Below, in pieces: positions 43,579 through 51,777 of a DNA stretch of 59,413 nucleotides. The notes under the pieces are model-generated. The model did no database searches. It was given only the letters and a program-made list of their open reading frames with translations, and was not told where the DNA came from. How positions within the stretch are numbered: position 1 is the first letter of the stretch; every line of letters begins with the position of its first letter. The DNA is from Eubacteriales bacterium (GTDB lineage: Bacteria; Bacillota; Clostridia; Lachnospirales; Lachnospiraceae), in the NCBI GenBank assembly GCA_030524585.1, contig JAUNGJ010000010.1, forward strand, positions 1 through 59,413, read 5' to 3'. The position numbers and the translations under genes are program-made.

Positions 43579-44032
43579 TGGAAAACTGATTGCCAATAAT
43601 AAGAAGGCATATCATGATTATTTTATACTGGATAATTACGAGGCTGGCATTTCACTTGCAGGGACGGAGGTAAAGTCCCTGCGCATGGGGAAATGCAGCA
43701 TTAAGGAAGCTTTTGTCCGTATTGAAAATGGAGAGGTATACATTTACGGTATGCATATCAGTCCTTATGAAAAGGGAAACATTTTCAATAAAGATCCCCT
43801 GAGACCGCGGAAATTACTGCTGCACAAAACGGAGATTAACAAGCTTCTTGGCAAAACAAAAGAAAAAGGTATTGCAATTGTGCCATTAAAGGTATATTTT
43901 AAAGGCAGCTTAGTAAAAGTTGAGATTGGTCTCGCCAAAGGTAAGAAACTGTATGACAAGAGACAGGATATTGCGAAGAAAGACCAGCAGAGAGAAGCAA
44001 GCCGGGATTTCAAGGTCCGCAACCTGGGTTAG
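43565..44032 (+). CDS. smpB: SsrA-binding protein SmpB
   Basis: 155 residues. [68 protein letters not shown] and a basic tail are all family marks. It delivers tmRNA to stalled ribosomes; its partner ssrA lies at 50271-50618. Confidence 0.96.
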   Translation: MAKSNGKLIANNKKAYHDYFILDNYEAGISLAGTEVKSLRMGKCSIKEAFVRIENGEVYIYGMHISPYEKGNIFNKDPLRPRKLLLHKTEINKLLGKTKEKGIAIVPLKVYFKGSLVKVEIGLAKGKKLYDKRQDIAKKDQQREASRDFKVRNLG

Positions 44033-44044
44033 GAGGAACGGAAG

Positions 44045-44578
44045 ATGAATTATTGTGTAAAATGCGGAACACAGGTTAATGATGGAGTAAGTATCTGCCC
44101 ACAGTGCGGGGCGTCGATTCCGGGAGCGTATGATAATAACCAGGCCTATGAGAATCAGGATAGTCAGTATACCTACGGGAATGGAACACAGGGACAGCCG
44201 TATACATATGATCAGAGCTATTCATATGACTATGATCAGGGATGTTTTCCGGAGTATGAGGTGAAGAAGAATAAAGGAATGGCAGTTCTTTCTTATCTGG
44301 GAATTTTGGTTTTGATTCCAATTCTTGCGGGAGACAAAAGCTCTGAGTATCTGAAACAGCACATGAACCAGGGGTTTGTACTATTTGTTCTCAATGCCCT
44401 GATAGAGTTCGCTGAAAGGCTGGTGGATGACGTGATACTCATTGGCGGCATGCTTTCCTGGGCGGTAGACGTAGTAGATTTTGCATTTCTGATCATTATG
44501 ATTATGGGTATTATATCTGCATGTAAAGGAACCTGGAAGCCACTTCCGATTATAGGGAATGTAAAGATATTTAAATAA
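44045..44578 (+). CDS. Zinc-ribbon membrane protein, function unknown
   Basis: 177 residues. N-terminal zinc ribbon (YCVKCGTQVNDGVSICPQCG), a Tyr/Gln/Asn-rich low-complexity linker (about 28-75), then three hydrophobic segments (AVLSYLGILVLIPILAG, FVLFVLNALIEFA, FAFLIIMIMGIISA). The domain order fits DUF4870-type or related membrane proteins with a ribbon. It starts 12 bases after smpB and ends before a terminator. Confidence 0.8.
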   Translation: MNYCVKCGTQVNDGVSICPQCGASIPGAYDNNQAYENQDSQYTYGNGTQGQPYTYDQSYSYDYDQGCFPEYEVKKNKGMAVLSYLGILVLIPILAGDKSSEYLKQHMNQGFVLFVLNALIEFAERLVDDVILIGGMLSWAVDVVDFAFLIIMIMGIISACKGTWKPLPIIGNVKIFK

Positions 44579-44587
44579 GTATGATGG

Positions 44588-44612
44588 AAAAGCACCTGTC
44601 GGGTGCTTTTTT
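44588..44612 (+). terminator. Terminator after the zinc-ribbon gene
   Basis: AAAAGCACC and GGTGCTTTT form a 9-bp stem with a 5-base loop and T6. Confidence 0.88.
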
Positions 44613-44696
44613 CACTTAAACAATCATATTATTTCCTCCACAAAGAGCGGATTCTGTGTTATCATAGATTACGAATTTGAGTTGTGGGGGCTGGTT

Positions 44697-46052
44697 ATGA
44701 AAAGAGAAGGTTTTAATTCAAGATTGGGATTCATTTTAGTCAGCGCTGGCTGCGCGATTGGAATCGGTAATGTATGGAGATTTCCGTATGTTGTGGGAGA
44801 GAACGGCGGCGGTTTTTTTGTGCTGTTCTATTTAATATTTCTGCTCTGCATGGGCGTACCTGTTCTGACGATGGAGCTGGCGGTGGGACGTGCCAGCAGG
44901 AAGAGTGCAGTGCTTGGATATAAGACGCTGGAAAAACCGGGCAGTAAATGGCATATTCACGGATGGTTCTGTATTCTCGGATGCTATATGCTGATGATGT
45001 ATTATACAACGGTTTCTGGATGGATGGTCAGTTATTTCTTTAAATTTGCTGCAGGAACCTTTCATTCTGGTATGAATGCTGGTGAAGTGGGCGCTGTTTT
45101 TACAGACCTTCTTGCATCTCCGGGTGAAATGGGCATATGGATGGCACTGACGGTTGTACTTGGCTTTTTTGTATGCTCAAAGGGATTGCAGAATGGGGTT
45201 GAAAGAATCAGCAAGATTATGATGTCTGCACTGTTAGTATTGATCGTTGTGCTGGCGGTTCACAGTATTCTTCTGTCCGGAGCAGCGGAAGGTATCCGGT
45301 TTTATCTGGTGCCGAGTGTAGAGAAGATCCAAGAGGTCGGAATAGGAAAGGTCATTACAGCATCGATGAATCAGGCATTCTTTACCCTGAGCCTTGGAAT
45401 TGCTGCTATGGAAATCTTTGGAAGCTATATGACAAAGAATAATTCGCTTCCGGGCGAGGCCATTAACATCTGTATTCTGGATACCTTTGTGGCGATTATG
45501 TCGGGACTAATTATTTTCCCGGCGTGTTTCTCCTATGGGGTACAGCCGGATGCCGGTCCATCATTGATATTTGTGACCCTGCCGAATGTATTTATCAATA
45601 TGTCAGGCGGCAGAATCTGGGGAACGCTGTTCTTTTTGTTTATGACCTTTGCAAGTTTTTCAACGGTTATGGCCGTATTTGAGAATCTGATTTCATTCTG
45701 CGTGGATATGTTTGAGATGAACCGTAAGAAGGCTGTATTGATTAACGGAGTGATCATCCTGATTGCCAGTCTGCCGTGTGTGCTGGGATACAATATCTGG
45801 AGCGGTCTGCACCTGATCGGCGGCCGGGATGTGCTGGACAGCGAAGATTTTATTGTCAGCAATCTGCTGCTGCCGATTGGGTCTCTGGTTTATCTGCTGT
45901 TCTGTGTGACCAGAGTTGGATGGGGATTTGACCGGTATCTGGAAGAATGTAATCAAGGAAAAGGACTGCATTTTTCAAAAGCATTAAAGCCATACTTCCA
46001 GTTTGTTCTGCCGATTCTGATTATCGTGATTATTGTACAGGGATTGATTTGA
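44697..46052 (+). CDS. Sodium-dependent transporter (NSS/SNF family)
   Basis: About 451 residues, 11-12 membrane segments as in bacterial LeuT relatives. The sodium and substrate site in helix 1 is clear: GCAIGIGNVWRFPYVVGENG. GMGVPVLTMELAVGR-like segment (CMGVPVLTMELAVGRAS) and FFTLSLGIAAMEIFGSY (helix 6) also fit. It takes up an amino acid or amine with sodium; substrate unknown. ATG 44697 preferred over TTG 44682. Confidence 0.9.
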   Translation: MKREGFNSRLGFILVSAGCAIGIGNVWRFPYVVGENGGGFFVLFYLIFLLCMGVPVLTMELAVGRASRKSAVLGYKTLEKPGSKWHIHGWFCILGCYMLMMYYTTVSGWMVSYFFKFAAGTFHSGMNAGEVGAVFTDLLASPGEMGIWMALTVVLGFFVCSKGLQNGVERISKIMMSALLVLIVVLAVHSILLSGAAEGIRFYLVPSVEKIQEVGIGKVITASMNQAFFTLSLGIAAMEIFGSYMTKNNSLPGEAINICILDTFVAIMSGLIIFPACFSYGVQPDAGPSLIFVTLPNVFINMSGGRIWGTLFFLFMTFASFSTVMAVFENLISFCVDMFEMNRKKAVLINGVIILIASLPCVLGYNIWSGLHLIGGRDVLDSEDFIVSNLLLPIGSLVYLLFCVTRVGWGFDRYLEECNQGKGLHFSKALKPYFQFVLPILIIVIIVQGLI

Positions 46053-46069
46053 TTTGGGGAGAATGTGTA

Positions 46070-46759
46070 ATGAAGAGAATAAAAGTTGTCCTTTGGGATA
46101 TTGACGGAACACTGTTGAATTTTAAGGAAGCGGAAAAATATGCAATCCGGGCATGTTTTGAGAGGTTCGGCCTCGGAGAATGTACGGATCAGATGCTTCG
46201 GGAATATTCGGCGATTAATAGCAGGTACTGGAGAGGGCTGGAGTGTGGCGAATACACCAAACCTCAGGTTCTGGTAGGACGCTTTGAAGAGTTTTTCGAA
46301 AAATACGGGATAGATACGTCGATTGCGTCTTCTTTCAACGATGAGTATCAGATCAGACTTGGAGATACGGTCTGTTTTTGTGAAAACGGATTGGAAACGG
46401 TACGGGCGCTAAAGGGGAAGGTTCTGCAATATGCGGTGACCAACGGAACGAAGGCAGCCCAGGATCGGAAGCTTGCCAATTCGGGATTGGATCAATTGCT
46501 GGATGGCATATTTATCTCGGAAGAAATAGGAATTGAAAAACCAATGACCGGATTCTTTGATAAGGTTTTTCGGGAAATTGGAGTATATCGGAAGGATGAG
46601 ATGATGATTGTCGGGGATTCGCTTACCAGCGATATGCAGGGCGGAAACAATGTGGGGATTGTGACCTGCTGGTATCATCCGGAAGGGAAAGAAAACTACG
46701 GAAATCTGAGGATTGATTATGAGATTCATGATATAAAGCAGGTGCTGGAAATCGTTTAA
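46070..46759 (+). CDS. HAD-family hydrolase (YjjG-like nucleotidase)
   Basis: About 229 residues. HAD motif I LWDIDGTLLNF, motif II AVTNGTK, motif III lysine in IGIEKPMTGFF, motif IV IVGDSLTSDMQGG. A helical cap lies between I and II. Resembles YjjG pyrimidine 5'-nucleotidases, which clean up odd nucleotides. Overlaps nothing; ATG 46070 has GGGGAG, and the upstream in-frame ATG sits inside the transporter gene end. Confidence 0.85.
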   Translation: MKRIKVVLWDIDGTLLNFKEAEKYAIRACFERFGLGECTDQMLREYSAINSRYWRGLECGEYTKPQVLVGRFEEFFEKYGIDTSIASSFNDEYQIRLGDTVCFCENGLETVRALKGKVLQYAVTNGTKAAQDRKLANSGLDQLLDGIFISEEIGIEKPMTGFFDKVFREIGVYRKDEMMIVGDSLTSDMQGGNNVGIVTCWYHPEGKENYGNLRIDYEIHDIKQVLEIV

Positions 46760-46850
46760 AATTTTATTTATCGAGATTATGCACGCTATATGGGTGCAAG
46801 AAAAGAATAAGGTATAAAGCGCAGAATGGGACGAAAAGGAGATGGGGGAA

Positions 46851-47876
46851 ATGCTTTCATTTGGATGTGATTACAATAAAGGGGCTCACAGAAAAATACT
46901 GGAGCGGCTGTTGGAAACGAACGAGGTGCCGACGGCTGGGTATGGCATGGATGCATACTGTGACGAAGCAAAGGAGAAGATCAAGCGCCAGTGTCAAAAT
47001 CCGGATGCAGAGGTTCATTTTCTGGTGGGAGGAACTCAGAGTAATCAAATTGTGATTGACGCACTGCTTACTAAATACCAGGGCGTGATTGCGGCTGAGA
47101 CCGGACATGTCAGTACGCATGAAGCCGGAGCAATTGAATTTACCGGACATAAGGTGCTGGCGATGCCGCATACAGATGGAAAATTGATGCCGGACACGGT
47201 GGAGCATTATCTGAAGAATTTCTACGAGGATGCAAATCACGACCATATGGTATTTCCGGGGATGGTATATATTTCCCATCCGACAGAGTATGGAACGCTG
47301 TACTCGCTGCAGGAGTTGGAACGATTGTCAGCAGTATGTCATGAATATGAAATTCCGCTCTATCTGGATGGCGCCAGATTGGGGTATGGGTTAATGAGCA
47401 GAGGAACCGATGTGACGCTGGCGGATGTCGCAAGACTATGTGATGTGTTTTATATCGGGGGAACAAAGGTGGGAGCGCTGTGCGGCGAGGCAGTCGTATT
47501 TACTCACCGCAATACGCCGGAGCATTTTCTGACAACCGTAAAGCAGCATGGAGCGCTGCTGGCAAAAGGCAGGCTGCTTGGGATTCAATTTGATGCTCTG
47601 TTTACGGATGACTTATATTTTGAGATCAGCAGGCATGCAGTCGAGATGGCGGAATTGCTAAAAGATGTTTTTCGGGAGAAAGGCTATCCATTTTTTATCG
47701 AGTCACCGACAAATCAGATTTTTGTGATTTTGGAGAATCAGAAAATGGAAGCCATTAAGAAGCAGGTTGAATTTGGATTTTGGGAAAAGGTCGATGAAGA
47801 TCATACGGTCGTGCGTTTTGTTACAAGCTGGGCTACTACGTCAGAGGAAATAGAGGGCGTTCGGGCGCTGCTGTAG
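46851..47876 (+). CDS. Low-specificity threonine aldolase-like PLP enzyme
   Basis: 341 residues, fold type I beta-eliminating lyase / threonine aldolase. DYNKGAHRKIL at the start, GTQSNQIVIDALL, DGARLGYGLMSRG (Asp binding the PLP nitrogen) and GGTKVGALCGEA with the Schiff-base Lys206. It cleaves threonine or allo-threonine to glycine and acetaldehyde. ATG 46851 is preferred because AAGGAG lies only one base before ATG 46842. Confidence 0.87.
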   Translation: MLSFGCDYNKGAHRKILERLLETNEVPTAGYGMDAYCDEAKEKIKRQCQNPDAEVHFLVGGTQSNQIVIDALLTKYQGVIAAETGHVSTHEAGAIEFTGHKVLAMPHTDGKLMPDTVEHYLKNFYEDANHDHMVFPGMVYISHPTEYGTLYSLQELERLSAVCHEYEIPLYLDGARLGYGLMSRGTDVTLADVARLCDVFYIGGTKVGALCGEAVVFTHRNTPEHFLTTVKQHGALLAKGRLLGIQFDALFTDDLYFEISRHAVEMAELLKDVFREKGYPFFIESPTNQIFVILENQKMEAIKKQVEFGFWEKVDEDHTVVRFVTSWATTSEEIEGVRALL

Positions 47877-47909
47877 AGGACCGGCGTGTGAAAGCCGGAG
47901 AGATGGGCT

Positions 47910-48581
47910 ATGAAAAAGATTAAATTAACAGATGAAATTGTATATATTATGGGAGCGGCTGTTTTGTCTTTGGCAACAGCTATGCTTTCAGCCGCCAGTT
48001 TTGGATTATCTGTAATCGTATCGCCGGCATACCTTATCAGTGTGAAGGTGCCTTTTCTTACATTTGGGCAGGCGGAATATATTGTTCAGGGAATTCTGTT
48101 TGTTATATTCTGTATTGCCATGCGACAGGTGAAGCTGTTGTATTTGGGAGCATTTTTATCAGGTGTAATCTATGGCTTTATACTGGACTTATGGAGGATT
48201 GTGATTCCGTGGCTGAATCCAGAAAAATTTGCACCGGGAACTCTCCCGATGAAGCTGCGGCTTGTGCTTTTTGTAATAGGATTTTTTATAAATGCTTTTG
48301 GGGCTACGTTATATTTTAAGAATCGGTTTTATCCACAGGTTTATGAATTTTTTGTAAAGGGAATTAGCGAAAAATACTGTATTGAATTGTCTCGTTTTAA
48401 ATTAAGATTTGATATGGTCTTTCTTTTGATTACAGTTATACTTTCACTGGCGCTGTTTCACAGATTTGTGGGAATTGGGATTGGAACATTGATTATGGCA
48501 TGCTGTAATGGACCGCTGATCGGCGTTTACAGCAGATGGTTTGACAGACACTTTGAGGTGGGAAAGGGAGAAAGAGCATGA
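47910..48581 (+). CDS. YczE/YitT-like integral membrane protein
   Basis: 223 residues with five or six membrane segments: VYIMGAAVLSLATAMLSAAS, YIVQGILFVIFCIAMRQV, LYLGAFLSGVIYGFI, LVLFVIGFFINAFGATLYF, MVFLLITVILSLALF, IGTLIMACCNGPLIGVYSR. The GTLIMACCNGPLIG ending resembles DUF6198/YczE-type proteins. Function unknown. Its stop overlaps the next start (ATGA). Confidence 0.78.
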   Translation: MKKIKLTDEIVYIMGAAVLSLATAMLSAASFGLSVIVSPAYLISVKVPFLTFGQAEYIVQGILFVIFCIAMRQVKLLYLGAFLSGVIYGFILDLWRIVIPWLNPEKFAPGTLPMKLRLVLFVIGFFINAFGATLYFKNRFYPQVYEFFVKGISEKYCIELSRFKLRFDMVFLLITVILSLALFHRFVGIGIGTLIMACCNGPLIGVYSRWFDRHFEVGKGERA

Positions 48582-49108
48582 CACAGAGTATGATGCAGCG
48601 CGCTGTTCAGCATGCAGTACAGCATGCGGTTACAAAGGCGGTAGAAAAGGCAGTTGCAGTGAAAGCCAAAAAGGCTGCCCGTATGGATGGAGAAAACTGG
48701 AAAGGAGATTTTCACTGTCTGGTATCCGGATATTATACGGGGATTACTTTCCGTTACATAGGAATCCCATTCGTTATCTTTATGATTCTCTGTGTGTTTG
48801 GAACCTGGATTGCAGGAGAGCCAGTGTATACTCTGATATTTGCTTTGTTTGCGGTTCTGTTTGTGATACTGATGCAGATAACAAGAAAGAGAATGCAGAT
48901 GATCGTATATTGGGATGGCGGAATCATGTTTTTAGACCGCAGAGAGAATGTGATTGTGCAGATGCCGTCCTCGGTTCTTCGGCAGGCGGTGATTAAAAGA
49001 AGTAAGATTGTGATTCACTGTGATGGTAAGAAATATACTATATTGCGGAATATACAGGATAATGAACAGGCAGTAAGAGAAATGCTTGCCTTCTATGGCC
49101 TGAGTTAG
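48578..49108 (+). CDS. Membrane protein with N-terminal Ala/Val/Gln repeats, function unknown
   Basis: 176 residues. Residues 1-35 are a repeating helix (QRAVQHAVQHAVTKAVEKAV) with a period of about four, ending in KAKKAARMDG. Two membrane segments follow (about 62-80 and 84-100, TFRYIGIPFVIFMILCVFG and LIFALFAVLFVILMQ). The C-terminal 70 residues (WDGGIMFLDRRENVIVQMPS…) resemble YcxB-like pleckstrin-fold tails, by eye only. Translationally coupled to the preceding membrane protein by ATGA. Confidence 0.75.
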   Translation: MTQSMMQRAVQHAVQHAVTKAVEKAVAVKAKKAARMDGENWKGDFHCLVSGYYTGITFRYIGIPFVIFMILCVFGTWIAGEPVYTLIFALFAVLFVILMQITRKRMQMIVYWDGGIMFLDRRENVIVQMPSSVLRQAVIKRSKIVIHCDGKKYTILRNIQDNEQAVREMLAFYGLS

Positions 49109-49131
49109 CGAAAGAAAAGGAGGATGAAACA

Positions 49132-50022
49132 GTGGCAGATATTATTTTGAGAAATGAAATGTTGGAAATTGGTGTGAATCTGCATGGTGCAGAGCTGAGA
49201 TCTCTGCGCAGACTCGATACAGATACCGAATATCTCTGGTGTGCAGATCCGGTATACTGGAATCGAACATCGCCGGTACTGTTTCCTTTTGTGGGTGGAG
49301 TGAAGAATGGCATTTACCGTCACGAGAGAGAAGTGTATAAAATTGGCCAGCATGGTTTTGCCAGAGACAGAGATTTTACACTTGTGAGCCAGAGCGAAGA
49401 TACGGTGTGGTTTTCACTGAAGGATGATGAAGAAAGCCGGAAGATTTATCCTTTTGCTTTTCATCTCGAGATAGGATATCATCTGATGCCGGATGGTGTG
49501 GCGGTAATGTGGAGGGTACAGAACCCGGCAGAGAAAACATTATACTTTTCTATTGGGGCACATCCGGCATTCAACTGTCCTTTACAGGAAGAAGATAAAC
49601 AAACTGACTATGCGATTCGTTTGCAGGATAAAACAGGAAAAGCTTTGAGCGAATTTGAGAATACTATTTTCGGTCGGGGCGGAACGGTAACGACATGTCA
49701 TGAAACGGTAGTATTGAAGGATGGCGTATTACCGATTACAAAAACTCTATTTGATCATGATGCAAAAGTGATTGAAAACGATCAGGTGCAGAGAGTGGCA
49801 CTTTTGGATGGCAGCGGCAGGGAGTATTTGGCCGTGGAATTTTCTGCCCCGTTGGTCGGTATTTGGTCGCCGCCGAAAAAGCAGGCACCATTTGTATGCA
49901 TCGAGCCTTGGTATGGAAGATGCGACAGTGAGGTCTTTGAGGGAGAGCTGAAAGACCGGGAGTGGGAGCAGATACTGGAGCCTGGAGAGGAATTTCGGGC
50001 AGAATATAAGATCGTGGTATAG
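49132..50022 (+). CDS. Aldose 1-epimerase family protein (YeaD/LacX-like)
   Basis: 296 residues with GTG start after AAGGAGG. RNEMLEIGVNLHGAELRSLR, LWCADPVYWNRTSPVLFPFV, GQHGFARDRDF (catalytic His region), GAHPAFNCPL (second His), PFVCIEPWYG (Glu) are typical of galactose mutarotase-like proteins of the LacX type. It probably interconverts sugar anomers; the substrate is unknown. Confidence 0.87.
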   Translation: MADIILRNEMLEIGVNLHGAELRSLRRLDTDTEYLWCADPVYWNRTSPVLFPFVGGVKNGIYRHEREVYKIGQHGFARDRDFTLVSQSEDTVWFSLKDDEESRKIYPFAFHLEIGYHLMPDGVAVMWRVQNPAEKTLYFSIGAHPAFNCPLQEEDKQTDYAIRLQDKTGKALSEFENTIFGRGGTVTTCHETVVLKDGVLPITKTLFDHDAKVIENDQVQRVALLDGSGREYLAVEFSAPLVGIWSPPKKQAPFVCIEPWYGRCDSEVFEGELKDREWEQILEPGEEFRAEYKIVV

Positions 50023-50116
50023 AAACGACTCTAGGGTATAGATGTTTTATAATTGAAGCGTGTAATACGTATGAGTATAAAAATAATCATACAATAATAA
50101 GTGCTGAGTAGCAGAA

Positions 50117-50160
50117 GAGCTGTGTAAATCCAGACAGATTTGCATAGTTCTTTTTATTTT
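50117..50160 (+). terminator. Terminator after the epimerase gene
   Basis: GAGCTGTGTAAATC and GATTTGCATAGTTC form a 14-bp stem with three wobble pairs and a CAGACA loop, followed by TTTTTATTTT. Confidence 0.85.
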
Positions 50161-50174
50161 AAGGAGGATTGAAA

Positions 50175-50219
50175 ATGGAAAAGCGGCGGCACAACGACAT
50201 AGAGCCGGTGAATTTGTGA
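50175..50219 (+). CDS. Possible 14-residue leader-type peptide
   Basis: AAGGAGG at 50161-50167 is ideally placed for ATG 50175, which opens MEKRRHNDIEPVNL and stops at 50217-50219. The stop lies inside a strong hairpin (50201-50241). No gene follows on this strand before ssrA, which reads the other way. It may be a relic or a translated regulatory leader. Confidence 0.35.
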   Translation: MEKRRHNDIEPVNL

Positions 50220-50241
50220 GGTGACTCACAAATCATCGGCT
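50201..50241. other. Long hairpin next to the ssrA 3' end
   Basis: GAGCCG…TTTGTGAG and CTCACAAA…CGGCTC form an 18-bp stem with a single bulge and a GTGA loop. No T-run on either side. On the minus strand it lies 30 bases after mature tmRNA, so it may end or protect the ssrA transcript. Confidence 0.6.
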
Positions 50242-50270
50242 CTGCTAATGTGTGTGCTTCTGCCTTTTAG

Positions 50271-50618
50271 TGGACCTGGCGGGAATCGAACCCGCGTCCG
50301 AAAGCTCTTCCATTCAGGCATCTCCCATTACAGTCATTATACGGACATTCCCTCCGTCTCCTGCCTAATGACAGGCTGAAGACATTAGTAGCTTCATAAA
50401 ATCTTCCATTCCCTCAAAGCTTTGAGAATGAAGTGCTCCGTCTCGTCGAAGCCGGTTACTTAAGCGACGGATGACCTAAGGCCGACTACAGCCATACTAG
50501 GCTGCGTACGCTAACTCTCTATTGTCTGCGTTTATTTTTAATTAGAACTTTTAACGTAGAGTCCCGCTACGAATGGCTTCCCAAACTTCTAAACCCCCGT
50601 CGAAACCAGTACAAGCCC
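50271..50618 (-). ncRNA. ssrA: tmRNA
   Basis: 348 bases. The tRNA-like ends are GGGCTTGTACTGGTTTCGAC at the 5' end and a T-arm with GGTTCGATTCCCGCCAGGTCC at the 3' end; the acceptor pairs GGGCTTG with CAGGTCC using two G-U. CCA is not encoded. The tag frame is at 50497-50529: resume codon GCA then ADNRELAYAA and TAG stop. Pseudoknot-forming stretches fill the rest. With SmpB it rescues stalled ribosomes and marks the product for proteolysis. Confidence 0.94.
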
Positions 50619-50668
50619 TGATTATCAGTTTGTTCTCTGGTTCGCAGAAATTCGTTTGCGTAGTATGT

Positions 50669-50697
50669 ATTATATGCATATACAATTGGGATGTCAA
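50669..50697 (-). promoter_or_regulatory. Consensus promoter of ssrA
   Basis: On the minus strand TTGACA (50697-50692), exactly 17 bases, TATAAT (50674-50669): a full match to both sigma-A hexamers. The precursor carries a leader of about 44 bases. Confidence 0.92.
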
Positions 50698-50787
50698 GGC
50701 TAAAATAAAAGATTTGATGACAAGTCAAAAGCCTACTGGAAAGTAAGAAATCTCAAAATGAAAACAAAATCTAAATAAAGTATAAAA

Positions 50788-50814
50788 TTAGCACTCAACC
50801 ATTGACTTGGCTAA
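50788..50814. promoter_or_regulatory. CIRCE-like heat-shock operator, one half degenerate
   Basis: The left half TTAGCACTC (50788-50796) matches the CIRCE consensus exactly. After nine bases the right half is CTTGGCTAA, keeping only GCTAA of GAGTGCTAA. It overlaps the -35 box of the hsp20 promoter, where HrcA would repress. Confidence 0.6.
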
Positions 50815-50832
50815 TAAAAAGTGTTATATAAT
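50802..50832 (+). promoter_or_regulatory. Promoter of hsp20
   Basis: TTGACT (50802-50807), then TATATAAT (50825-50832), 17 or 19 bases apart depending on the register. Confidence 0.7.
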
Positions 50833-50917
50833 AACTATAACAAATAAAACAATTAATATTTTATATACCTTATAGGAATACTAAGTCTATAAGGCGGAAT
50901 TTAAGGAGGTATGACCT

Positions 50918-51340
50918 ATGTTATTAGCAAACAGAAATTATAATTTATTTGATGAGATGTTCAGAGATCCATTCTTTACACGTCCTTTTGAGAACGCCTC
51001 TTCTCAGATTATGAAGACAGACATTCATGAAAAAGACGGAAGCTATGTTATTGATATGGAATTGCCTGGATATAGTAAGGAGGATATCAAGGCAGATTTG
51101 AAGGAAGGTTATCTGACAATCACTGCCACAAAGAATGAGACCAAGGAGGAAAAAGATGCGAGAGGCAACTGCATTCGCAAGGAGCGCTACACAGGAAGCT
51201 GCAACAGAAGCTTTTATGTAGGTGAGCAGGTATCTCAGGAGGATATTAGAGCAGCATTCAAAGATGGAGTACTGAGTCTGATCGTACCAAAGGAAGTACC
51301 GAAAGCAATTGAGGAGCCGAAATTTATTGCCATAGAATAA
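50918..51340 (+). CDS. Small heat-shock protein, Hsp20/alpha-crystallin family
   Basis: 140 residues. Alpha-crystallin domain from about 35: DIHEKDGSYVIDMELPGYSK, YLTITATKNE, RKERYTGSCNRSFYV, AAFKDGVLSLIVPK. Acts as an ATP-independent holdase. ATG 50918 has AAGGAGGT. A CIRCE-like element lies upstream and a terminator behind, so it is a single-gene heat-shock unit. Confidence 0.94.
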   Translation: MLLANRNYNLFDEMFRDPFFTRPFENASSQIMKTDIHEKDGSYVIDMELPGYSKEDIKADLKEGYLTITATKNETKEEKDARGNCIRKERYTGSCNRSFYVGEQVSQEDIRAAFKDGVLSLIVPKEVPKAIEEPKFIAIE

Positions 51341-51362
51341 GAAAATATGGTTAATCGAAAAG

Positions 51363-51401
51363 AAATGCGGATCTAATGGAAACATTAGTTCCGCATTTTT
51401 T
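51363..51401 (+). terminator. Terminator after hsp20
   Basis: AAATGCGGA-CTAATG pairs with CATTAG-TCCGCATTT (one internal T-T mismatch), GAAA loop, and a run of T. Confidence 0.9.
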
Positions 51402-51403
51402 AT

Positions 51404-51771
51404 GTGCCCGGAGGACTATCCGTAAATGGTATCTGTGAAATAAAAAAGAGTATACAGAAGTATCATGATTTTGTGCAATATGACAACTTTACAAATGGTT
51501 TATCTTATGTTATCTTTGATATACATTGTAAGAAGTTCTTTCTGCTTGAAAGAATACTCTTGTAAAACTGAAAATATTCAAAAAATAAGGTATAATTACT
51601 GAATTATCTCAGTGATTCTGGAAATGTCAATGGCTGAATCAGCCGATGAATCAAGAAGACAAAAAGACAACAAATAATTTACGTAGTACGACTTGAAATG
51701 TGGTATCATATTTTATATACTATGATAAAGAACTTTCACTGGCGTTTTCTGCGTAATAAACAAAAAGGAGG
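51404..51771 (+). promoter_or_regulatory. AT-rich 368-base gap with promoter of the Rpn-like gene
   Basis: No gene seen. TTGAAA (51693-51698), 17 bases, TATACT (51716-51721) is a plausible promoter for the gene at 51778. A second TATAAT at 51591-51596 lacks a good -35. A small hairpin (TCTTTC/GAAAGA) lies near 51538-51556. Confidence 0.45.
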
Positions 51772-51777
51772 ATGCCT

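Noticed and set aside
41245..43596. Two long minus-strand frames opposite rnr
   Set aside because: They lie antisense to a clear RNase R gene and encode Leu/His/Ile-rich sequences typical of shadow frames.
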